From Streptacidiphilus jeojiense (GTDB lineage Bacteria > Actinomycetota > Actinomycetes > Streptomycetales > Streptomycetaceae), in NCBI RefSeq assembly GCF_000719095.1, contig NZ_JOEH01000004.1, positions 124,001 to 188,000 on the forward strand: DNA of 64,000 bases. Direction: 5' to 3'. Of the stretch, positions 44,035 to 51,153 are shown piece by piece. The translations under genes and the position numbers were made by a program. The notes under the pieces are model-generated. The model made no database searches and was not told where the DNA came from. It saw nothing but the letters and a program-made list of their open reading frames with translations. Position 1 is the first letter of the stretch; each line of letters starts with the position of its first letter.

Positions 44035-45224
44035 CCACATCGGACCTGACCACGTCGGACCTGACCACGCTGGACCTGACCGGGCTGACCGCGGGCCCCT
44101 CGCAGGTCTGGGGCGGGATCCGGCTGGTCCCGCTGCTGCGCGCGGAGCCGGTCACCGACCTGCGGCTGCACCGGCGGGCCTACGGCGACGGGGTCGGCTT
44201 GGTCGAGCTCGCTCCTCGCGATCACTACCTCTCCTACATCCCGCACGGCTTCGTCGCGGACTGGACCGGCGACGGGTCCCCCGTCGCCGCCTACGGCACC
44301 CAGCTGGGGACCGACCGGCCGAGCGGCATGCCCCTGCGCTTCCACCGCAAGCTGGCCCGCCGCGAGGAGCGCAACCGGCTGCGCTTCCTGCCGCTGCACC
44401 TCGCCCTGGAGGGCTACCTGGCCCTGCACTTCGGCGGTCCCACGGTGGTCTGGGAGCAGTGGTCGCAGCAGGCGGTCCGCCGCGGCCTCTCGCCGCGGGT
44501 CGAGGAGGCCTGCACCGGGGCCGAGGTGCGGGGGCTGGCCGACGCGCTCCGGGTGTTCGAGATCCACCCCGGCCAGTGCGGGGTGCTGCTCTACGTGGCC
44601 GACTCGCTCACCGCGGCCTTCGCGGTGCCGCACCCCGCCGACTACCGCGCACTGCATCCGACCCTGGTGCAGGACCTCTACGGCGAGCAGGTCCACCACG
44701 GCGCCACGCTGATGATGCCGCTGCCGGACTTCCGCGCCCGGATCCGCGACACCGAGGTCCGCTCGCTCGCCGACCTGCGCGCGGCCGCCGAGCGGCAGGA
44801 ACGGGAGTGGACCGGCTTCCACGACTCGGCCATGGCCGGCGGCCTGCTGGACGCCGCCCACACCTCGCAGCAGGTGTACCGGATGGGCCGCTTCACGCTC
44901 TCCCGCTTCCTGCCGGAGTTCCGGCCCAAGCAGGAGAGCCACATCGGCGAGACCATCACCGACGAGTCCGGCCGGGTGGTGTACCTGAAGACCTTCCGGC
45001 TCTCCGAGGCCCAGGTCCGCCGCGGCCACCTGCTCGACCGGCTGGCCGCCCACGACTGGCACCTTGGCCGGACCGCAGCCGAACTCTCGATCACCGAGGA
45101 GCAGTTGGGCCTGCGCCTGGAGTCGGCGGGCTTCGGCTTCCTGCTCCGCCAGGACATCCTGGACGGCTACCGCAAGCGAGCCCGCGGTTCCGCACCGTTC
45201 CGTCCGTCCGCACCCCGGGACTAG
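44031..45224 (+). CDS. ARPP-like protein coupled to the TROVE/vWA gene
   Basis: 397 aa, no signal peptide. The N-terminal 20 residues are a repeat (MTTSDLTTSDLTTLDLTGLT). The body starts SQVWGGIRLVPLLRAEPVTD and is rich in strands (YLSYIPHGFVADW, GVLLYVADSLTAAF). I recall this domain as ARPP ('ARG and rhodanese-phosphatase-associated protein'), which co-occurs with RNA-repair or TROVE proteins; low certainty on the name. The C-terminal 60 residues look like a helix-turn-helix (HDWHLGRTAAELSITEEQLG, LRLESAGFGFLLRQDILDGY). ATG 44031 follows GGAGGTGACG, a strong ribosome site, and overlaps the upstream stop. The molybdopterin gene follows after 10 bp. Confidence 0.6.
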   Translation: MTTSDLTTSDLTTLDLTGLTAGPSQVWGGIRLVPLLRAEPVTDLRLHRRAYGDGVGLVELAPRDHYLSYIPHGFVADWTGDGSPVAAYGTQLGTDRPSGMPLRFHRKLARREERNRLRFLPLHLALEGYLALHFGGPTVVWEQWSQQAVRRGLSPRVEEACTGAEVRGLADALRVFEIHPGQCGVLLYVADSLTAAFAVPHPADYRALHPTLVQDLYGEQVHHGATLMMPLPDFRARIRDTEVRSLADLRAAAERQEREWTGFHDSAMAGGLLDAAHTSQQVYRMGRFTLSRFLPEFRPKQESHIGETITDESGRVVYLKTFRLSEAQVRRGHLLDRLAAHDWHLGRTAAELSITEEQLGLRLESAGFGFLLRQDILDGYRKRARGSAPFRPSAPRD

Positions 45225-45234
45225 GCTCGCGCGC

Positions 45235-47520
45235 ATGACTGCCACCACGCACCGCACCTGCCCGCTGTGCGAGGCGACCTGCGGGCTCACCGTCACCATC
45301 GGTCCCGGCCCTGAGGGCGCTGGCGAGGCGATCGGGGTGCGTGGGGACGCCGAGGATCCGTTCAGCCGCGGCTACATCTGCCCCAAGGGCGTCGCCCTCG
45401 GCCAGCTGCACGCCGACCCTGACCGGTTGCGCACCCCGCTGGTCCGGCGCGGCAGCAGCTGGACCGAGGTGGGCTGGGACGAGGCGTTCGCCGAGGCCGG
45501 ACGGCTGCTGGCGCCACTGCTGCGGCAGCACGGCGCCGACAGCGTCGGCGTCTACCTGGGCAATCCGGTGGTGCACAACCTCGGGCTCAGCCTCTACAGC
45601 CGGACCCTGATCCAGGCACTGGGCACCGGCTACCGCTTCAGCGCCAGCACCGTCGACCAGATGCCCAAGCAGGTCGCCTCCGGCCTGATGTTCGGGACCG
45701 AGCTGTCCATCGCCGTCCCGGACCTGGACCGCACCGACTATCTGCTCGTCCTCGGCGCCAACCCGATGGTGTCCAACGGCAGCCTGCTCACCGCGCCCGA
45801 CCTGCCGGGCCGGCTGCGGGCGCTGCGCCGGCGCGGCGGACGGCTGGTCGTGGTCGACCCGCGCCGCACCCGTACCGCGGAGATCGCCGACGAGTACCTG
45901 GCCATCCGCCCGGGGACGGACGCGCTGCTGCTGGCCGGGATCGCCCGGACCCTGGTGGAGGAGGGCCTGGCCGACCCGGGCCCCCGGGTGACCCCGTACC
46001 TCAACGGACTGGCCGAACTCGGCGACGCCCTCAAGCCGTTCACCCCCGAGGCGGTCGCCGTCGCGACCCGGATCCCGGCCGGGACCATCCGCAGGATCGC
46101 CGGGGAGCTGGCCGCCGCCCCCAGCGCCGCCGTCTACGGCCGGATCGGGACCACCACCACCGCCTTCGGCACCGCGGCCAGCTGGCTGGTCGACGTCGTC
46201 AACACCCTGACCGGGAACCTGGACCGGCCCGGCGGGGTGATGTGGCCCGAGCCGGCGGCCGGCTCGCCCACCACCACCGGCGAGCCCGGACGGGGACGCG
46301 GCGTGCGGGTGCCGGGCTCGCGCCGCACCCGGGTCCGCGGACTCCCCAGCGTCTTCGGCGAGTTCCCGGCCGGGGCGCTGGCCGAGGAGATCGACACACC
46401 GTCGGCGGCCGACGGCACCCGGCTGCGCGGCCTGGTCACCGTCGCGGGCAATCCGGTCCTGTCGACACCCAACAGCGCCCGCCTCGGCGCGGCGCTGGCC
46501 TCGCTGGACGCCATGGTCAGCGTGGACGCCTACCTCAACGAGACGACCCGGCACGCCCACGTCGTGCTGCCGGCCGCCTCGCCGCTCGCGCGCAGCCACT
46601 ACGACCTGGTGTTCGCCTCCTTCTCGATCCGTAACACCGCCCACTGGTCACCCCCGAGCGTGCCGCTCGGCCCCGGCGAGCTGGACGAGTCCGAGGTGCT
46701 GCTGCGACTGGCCGCGGCCGCGCTCGGCGGCAGCGTCACCGCGGAGCAGCTCGACGACCTCACCGCCTCCGACACCGCCCGCCGGATCGCCGCCGACCCC
46801 TCCTCCCCGGCCCACGGCCGCGACCCCGGGGACCTGCTGGCCGCCGTCGCCCACCGCACCCGGCAGGAGCGCCTGCTCGACCTGATGCTGCGCGGCGGCC
46901 CGTACGGGGACGGCTTCGGTGCCGAGCCGGAGGGCCTCAGCCTGGACGCCCTGGCCGCCGCGCCGCACGGCCTGGACCTGGGACCGCTGCGCCCGCGCCT
47001 GCCCGGAGTCCTGCGCACCCCCAGCGGCCGGGTCGAACTCGCGCCGCCGCAGCTGCTCGCCGAGGCCGCCCGGCTGGCCGACCACCTCGCCGAGCTCGAC
47101 TCGGCACCGGCCGACGGCCTGCTGCTGATCGGCCGCAGGCAGCTGCGCTCCAACAACTCGTGGATGCACAACGTCCCGCTGCTCGCCGGCGGCAGCAACC
47201 GCTGCACCCTGCAGCTGCACCCGCAGGACGCCGAACGCCTCGGCATCGACACCGGCGAGCAGGTCCGGGTGCGCTCACGGGTCGGTGAGCTCCACGCCGA
47301 GGCGGAGGTCACCGACGCCGTCATGCCGGGCGTGGTCAGCCTCCCGCACGGCTGGGGCCACGACGACCCGGCCACCCGGCTGCCCCTCGCCGCCCGCGAG
47401 CCGGGCGTCAACAGCAACCTGCTGACCGACGAGGCGCCGCTTGACGTTCTGTCAGGAACCGCTGTCCTCAACGGAATCCCGGTGGAGGTGGTGCGGGCGG
47501 CGGTCGCGGCCGCGCCATGA
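45235..47520 (+). CDS. molybdopterin-dependent oxidoreductase (formate dehydrogenase/nitrate reductase-like)
   Basis: 761-aa cytoplasmic member of the DMSO reductase superfamily, with bis-MGD cofactor. An N-terminal [4Fe-4S] site is formed by Cys9, Cys12, Cys16 and the Cys in GYICPKG. Mo-bis-MGD domains follow (DYLLVLGANPMVSNGSLLTA, VVVDPRRTRTAEIADEYLAI) and the C-terminal molydop-binding domain (RSNNSWMHNVPLL, LPHGWGHDD). No Tat signal, so it is cytosolic. The Mo ligand is not identifiable as Cys or Sec; substrate therefore open. ATG 45235, ten bases after the ARPP-like gene. A strong terminator follows. Confidence 0.9.
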   Translation: MTATTHRTCPLCEATCGLTVTIGPGPEGAGEAIGVRGDAEDPFSRGYICPKGVALGQLHADPDRLRTPLVRRGSSWTEVGWDEAFAEAGRLLAPLLRQHGADSVGVYLGNPVVHNLGLSLYSRTLIQALGTGYRFSASTVDQMPKQVASGLMFGTELSIAVPDLDRTDYLLVLGANPMVSNGSLLTAPDLPGRLRALRRRGGRLVVVDPRRTRTAEIADEYLAIRPGTDALLLAGIARTLVEEGLADPGPRVTPYLNGLAELGDALKPFTPEAVAVATRIPAGTIRRIAGELAAAPSAAVYGRIGTTTTAFGTAASWLVDVVNTLTGNLDRPGGVMWPEPAAGSPTTTGEPGRGRGVRVPGSRRTRVRGLPSVFGEFPAGALAEEIDTPSAADGTRLRGLVTVAGNPVLSTPNSARLGAALASLDAMVSVDAYLNETTRHAHVVLPAASPLARSHYDLVFASFSIRNTAHWSPPSVPLGPGELDESEVLLRLAAAALGGSVTAEQLDDLTASDTARRIAADPSSPAHGRDPGDLLAAVAHRTRQERLLDLMLRGGPYGDGFGAEPEGLSLDALAAAPHGLDLGPLRPRLPGVLRTPSGRVELAPPQLLAEAARLADHLAELDSAPADGLLLIGRRQLRSNNSWMHNVPLLAGGSNRCTLQLHPQDAERLGIDTGEQVRVRSRVGELHAEAEVTDAVMPGVVSLPHGWGHDDPATRLPLAAREPGVNSNLLTDEAPLDVLSGTAVLNGIPVEVVRAAVAAAP

Positions 47521-47522
47521 GC

Positions 47523-47556
47523 GGTGCCCCGCCCCCCTGGTGGGGGACGGGGCACC
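47523..47556. terminator. hairpin between molybdopterin gene and GH64 gene
   Basis: GGTGCCCCG pairs with CGGGGCACC, one mismatch, then CCCCC with GGGGG around TGGT. It begins three bases after the molybdopterin gene stop and serves both convergent genes. Confidence 0.85.
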
Positions 47557-47591
47557 TGGTCGGACGGTTCGTGCCGGTCGTCAGGGCCGGG

Positions 47592-48947
47592 CTACCAGCC
47601 GACGGCCACCTCCAGCCACTGCGGGTCGGAGTGGGAGATGAAGGAGGACTGGCCCGCGACGTCGTCGTAGGGGAAGCCGTAGGCGAGGTTGTTGATGTCG
47701 TTGTCGTGCCAGAACTTGGCGTAGTAGTTGGCGGGGGCGGCGAGGTAGTACTGGGTGGGGTCGGACTGCTGGGCCGCGGGCAGGGTGGCCACGTGGCGGT
47801 TGAGGGCGGCGCACTCGTCCGGGTTGCTCGCCAGGACGCCGGCGCAGCCGAAGATGTCGGAGGTCGGTGCGTTGACGCCGACCGAGTTGGCGTAGGCGGT
47901 GAAGTAGCCGGCGTTGACGCCGCCGGTCTGGAAGCTGGGGTCGCTGCCGGGGGCGATGATCCGGTACGGGGCCTGGGTCTGTGCCAGCACCTTGAACTCG
48001 GCCGGTACCGCGTTGATGAACCGCTGGAAGGTGACCGAACGGTCCTCGGCGAAGGTCTGCTGGTTCTCGCCGACCTGGACGTCGTAGCCGTCCTTGGCGT
48101 GCAGGCGCATCGCGAGCTTCAGGCCGAAGGCGTCCACCCGGGTGGTGTTGCCGTTGAAGACGTTGGCGCCCACTGTGAACTCGATGAAGTCGTAGTACAG
48201 GCTGGTCGGCGAGCCGAGGTAGAAGTACATCCGGCCGGCGGAGTTGGCCGGCATGTCGAGGTAGGGCTGGTCGGCGATGGAGTGGGTCTGGCCGTTGAAG
48301 CTCCAGTACACCTGGCTGTCGGGGTACTTGCCGTTGGTGCGGTTGAGGATCTTCACCTCGACGACGTTCTGGGCCGCCGGGATGGTGCTGGGTTGAGGGT
48401 CTGGGTGCCGCCGGTGCCGGTGGTGGTGGAGTAGATCGAGGTCCAGGTGGTGCCGTCGTTGGAGGTCTGGATCTGGAAGGCGGTGGCGCTGGGGGTCGCT
48501 GAAGGCGCTGGACCAGCGGGTTCCGGTGTTGCCGTCGAAGGCGGCGGAGGCGGGGAAGGTGGCGTTCTCGGTGGAGGACGCGGTGGCCGGCTGGTTCAGC
48601 GCCGCGTTGAGGGTCTGGGTGCCGCCGGTGCCGGTGGTGGTGGAGTAGATCGAGGTCCAGGTGGTGCCGTCGTTGGAGGTCTGGATCTGGAAGGCGGTCT
48701 GGGGGTCGCTGAAGGCGCTGGACCAGCGGGTTCCGGTGTTGCCGTCGAAGGCGGCGGAGGCGGGGAAGGTGGCGTTCTCGGTGGAGGACGCGGTGGCGGG
48801 CTTCCCCTGGGAGAGCAGCGTGCCTGCTGCCCGTGCGGGTGACTGGGACACGGTCAGGACGAGAGCGGCGAGTACGGCGACCATCAGAGCGATGAGAAGG
48901 TACGGCCTGCGCCTGGCATGGAGGTGGACAGGGATGCTGGTGGACAT
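47592..48947 (-). CDS. secreted GH64 beta-1,3-glucanase with two damaged F5/8C (discoidin) repeats
   Basis: 451-aa open frame. Signal peptide at about 13-40 (PYLLIALMVAVLAALVLTVS...ARA). Two partial discoidin-type carbohydrate-binding repeats follow, then a complete GH64 thaumatin-like domain (NVVEVKILNRTNGKYPDSQV, SAGRMYFYLGSP, FGLKLAMRLHAKDGYDVQVG, YAKFWHDNDINNLAYGFPYD) that would hydrolyse laminarin-type glucan. Each repeat lacks its middle part after SDPQ. The second is read out of frame for about 37 residues (RHRLPDPDL... QPSTIP) although the frame is open, because a 4-bp difference in copy A and a later shift compensate. This is either a real deletion or a repeat collapsed in assembly. 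Start ATG 48947; a GAGAGCGCTCTC box lies upstream. Confidence 0.8.
   Translation of the reverse strand: MSTSIPVHLHARRRPYLLIALMVAVLAALVLTVSQSPARAAGTLLSQGKPATASSTENATFPASAAFDGNTGTRWSSAFSDPQTAFQIQTSNDGTTWTSIYSTTTGTGGTQTLNAALNQPATASSTENATFPASAAFDGNTGTRWSSAFSDPQRHRLPDPDLQRRHHLDLDLLHHHRHRRHPDPQPSTIPAAQNVVEVKILNRTNGKYPDSQVYWSFNGQTHSIADQPYLDMPANSAGRMYFYLGSPTSLYYDFIEFTVGANVFNGNTTRVDAFGLKLAMRLHAKDGYDVQVGENQQTFAEDRSVTFQRFINAVPAEFKVLAQTQAPYRIIAPGSDPSFQTGGVNAGYFTAYANSVGVNAPTSDIFGCAGVLASNPDECAALNRHVATLPAAQQSDPTQYYLAAPANYYAKFWHDNDINNLAYGFPYDDVAGQSSFISHSDPQWLEVAVGW
48392..48797. repeat. two direct repeats of about 195 bp within the glucanase gene
   Basis: Copy A 48392-48587 and copy B 48606-48797 are identical over nearly their whole length (offset 214 bp, then 210 bp). 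Copy A has four extra bases (GGCG, 48485-48488). They encode the discoidin repeats. Near-identity suggests recent duplication or gene conversion. Confidence 0.9.
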
Positions 48948-48994
48948 GGTCTCTCCTTGAACCGGGTGGTGGTCCTGTGGAGCCTGGGCCTCCC

Positions 48995-49008
48995 TGAGAG
49001 CGCTCTCT
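48995..49008. promoter_or_regulatory. LacI-type operator upstream of the GH64 gene
   Basis: TGAGAGCGCTCTCT contains the perfect palindrome GAGAGCGCTCTC (48996-49007), about 50 bp upstream of ATG 48947. It resembles the TGGGAGCGCTCCCA operator of the streptomycete cellobiose repressor CebR, with A for G at one position in each half. A close copy lies upstream of the chitinase gene at 63899-63910. Confidence 0.6.
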
Positions 49009-49085
49009 GAAGGGGGTGGTCGATGTCTACAGCCGTTGTTGTACGGGTGTCAATGTCCTTGTGCGCAAACGCTGTTGCGGAACCA

Positions 49086-49128
49086 CGAAGCCCCTGGGAC
49101 CCGGCACGGCCGGGTCCCAGGGGCTTCG
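49086..49128. terminator. 20-bp perfect hairpin after the acidic-repeat protein gene
   Basis: CGAAGCCCCTGGGACCCGGC pairs perfectly with its complement around a 3-nt ACG loop, 11 bases beyond the stop codon at 49139 on the minus strand. One of the strongest terminators in the window. Confidence 0.88.
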
Positions 49129-49138
49129 GATGATCGGA

Positions 49139-50860
49139 TCAGGCCCGGGCTGCGGTGATGGCGGCGCCGAGCGCCTCCTTGATGCGGGGGCCGAGGCGGG
49201 AGAAGCCCAGCTCCTTCATCGCGGCGCGGAGGAGCTCGTCCTCGGTACGGGCGGTGCCGTCGCCGTCGATCCAGCGCACGACCGAGACGAGCTCGTCGGC
49301 GGAGTAGGCAGTGACCGGACGGCCCGGGGTGAACGAGGGCTTGCGGGGCCGCTTCACAGCGGGCTCGACTGCGTCGGGCTCGGGAGTCGCGGCGGGCTCG
49401 ACTGCTTCGGGCTCGGCTGCGACGGCCGTGGGCTCAGCCTCGGCTACGGGCTCGACCTCGGGCGCGGTCTCGGTCTCGGGCGCGGGTGCCTCCACGGCGG
49501 CGCCCTCGGCGGCGGGCGTCTCGGCCTCGGCGGCCACGGCCTCGGGAGCCTCCGCCTCGGCGGCGGGCGCCTCGGCAGGCTCGGCCACCTCGGCTTCGAC
49601 CGGAGCGTCCTCGGCCTCGACTGCGGCGGCCACAGGCTCAGCCTCGACCTCGGCCACCGGCTCGGCCTCAGCTTCGACCACCGGCTCAGCCTCGACCTCG
49701 ACCTCGACCTCAGTCTCCGCCTCGACGACGGCCTCGACCTCGGCGACCTCGACCTCAGCTTCGACCGCTTCGACCTCGGCGACCTCAGTCGTGTCCTCCG
49801 TCTCGACCTCTGTTGCGTCGTCCGTCGCCCGCGGGGCGGGCAGCAGGTCGGTGGCGGTCGCGGTGGTGGTCACCGTCGTGGTCACGACCTCGGCGTCCGC
49901 CGCTTCCGCTTCCGCCGCCTCGGCCTCAGCCGTCTCCGTGGCCGCAGGCCCGAAGTGCCGGTCGCAGGCGGCGGTGACCGCGTCGGCGTCGGCCTGCTGC
50001 TCCGTCAGTTCGGCGAGCAGCTCACCGTGGCCCCGCTCCTCGATGCTGTCGCGGAGCGCCCGCAGCGTGGGCAGCCGGTAGAGGGTGCCCTCGTCGGCGG
50101 CCAGCCGGTCGACCAGCTCGGCCAGTTCGGCGAAGGGGAGTGCGGCCAGGTCCGAGGAGTCCGGCAGCAGCTGGCCGAGCACGGCGAGGCCGGTACGGAC
50201 GGTGTCCACCGACGGGGCGCTGTCCAGCACCGCGGCGTCCTCCGGCAGCGCCGGCAGGGTGTCCGGGGCGAGCGCCGCCCAGTCCGCGCGCTCCGCCGAC
50301 GCGGCGTTGATCGCGGAGTGCAGGGTGGCCTTGCGGGTGCGCTTGGAGACGGCGAGCCTGCGGGCGGCCTTGGCCAGCGCGCGGCGGTCGCCCCAGGACA
50401 GCTTCACGCCCTGCGCCTTGCGGTCGGCGCCGCTCGCCGTCGCGGCGGAGAGCCGGTCCAGGTCGGCGGACCGGTACGCGGCGGGGGTCAGCGTGGCGAG
50501 CGTCTCGCGCACCCGGAGCAGCAGGGCGACGGCCTCGGCCACCGCCGCCACGGTGTCCAGCCCGCTCAGCGGGGTGGAGGAGTCGAGCAGTTCGGCGGCC
50601 TCGCGGACGGTCGCCAGGTCGCGTCCGCGCAGCTCGGCGAGGATGGTCGAGGCGGCGCGGGCGTCCTCGGGGGTGGCCACCGTACCGACCGCCGCGTACC
50701 AGGCGTGGGTCTCGGCGGTCAGGGTGAATCCGCCCTGGGCGGAGTACTTGAGCAGGTCGTCGCGGACGCCTGAGAGGACGTCCGACTGCTGCTCATCGTT
50801 CGGAGTGGCCGCGGGGGCCGTTGGTGTCTCGTCGGTGTTAGTCAGGTCGATCGTCGTCAT
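49139..50860 (-). CDS. hypothetical protein with acidic Glu/Val/Ala repeat linker and DUF3320-like C-terminus
   Basis: 573 aa, cytosolic, unrecognised as a whole. Residues about 25-300 are helical (SGVRDDLLKYSAQGGFTLTA, VSKRTRKATLHSAINAASAE). About 305-480 are a disordered acidic linker of EVEAEPVVEAEAEP-like repeats. The last 60 residues (YSADELVSVVRWIDGDGTAR, TEDELLRAAMKELGFSRLGP) resemble the winged-helix end (DUF3320) found on some superfamily I helicases and DNA-linked proteins. No helicase part is present. ATG 50860 was preferred because upstream codons add an unrelated basic stretch. Could be a nucleic-acid-linked regulator (inference). Confidence 0.75.
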   Translation of the reverse strand: MTTIDLTNTDETPTAPAATPNDEQQSDVLSGVRDDLLKYSAQGGFTLTAETHAWYAAVGTVATPEDARAASTILAELRGRDLATVREAAELLDSSTPLSGLDTVAAVAEAVALLLRVRETLATLTPAAYRSADLDRLSAATASGADRKAQGVKLSWGDRRALAKAARRLAVSKRTRKATLHSAINAASAERADWAALAPDTLPALPEDAAVLDSAPSVDTVRTGLAVLGQLLPDSSDLAALPFAELAELVDRLAADEGTLYRLPTLRALRDSIEERGHGELLAELTEQQADADAVTAACDRHFGPAATETAEAEAAEAEAADAEVVTTTVTTTATATDLLPAPRATDDATEVETEDTTEVAEVEAVEAEVEVAEVEAVVEAETEVEVEVEAEPVVEAEAEPVAEVEAEPVAAAVEAEDAPVEAEVAEPAEAPAAEAEAPEAVAAEAETPAAEGAAVEAPAPETETAPEVEPVAEAEPTAVAAEPEAVEPAATPEPDAVEPAVKRPRKPSFTPGRPVTAYSADELVSVVRWIDGDGTARTEDELLRAAMKELGFSRLGPRIKEALGAAITAARA

Positions 50861-51153
50861 GGTGAGGTCCGCTTCGTGGCAGGGAGGACTGCGGCGTCGG
50901 GGCAGAATCATGCGCAGCGGTGGTCCCGTGCTGCGTGAACGCACACGATACGGGTGCGCTTGCGAGCGGCGCACGCACCCTGCCAATCCCCGGCGGAACA
51001 TGCCGCAGGGTTCGTCCATTCGCCAGCCCGCGGCTGCTGCCGGGCAGCACCGGACCGCTGCAGCTCATCACACTATTGCCCCAGAGGAGTTGGATGCACC
51101 TCAGGGTGTGCTGTGTCCCGCGCCAGGGCGCGTTGACGTGGTCGCTCGGATTT

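Noticed and set aside
40489..44040. Long minus-strand frame covering SpoIIE and TROVE genes
   Set aside because: It reads SpoIIE out of frame and the TROVE gene antisense; no motif.
49310..50080. Plus-strand Ser/Ala/Thr-rich open frame inside the acidic-repeat gene
   Set aside because: It is the antisense of the Glu/Val/Ala repeat; a repeat-driven shadow.
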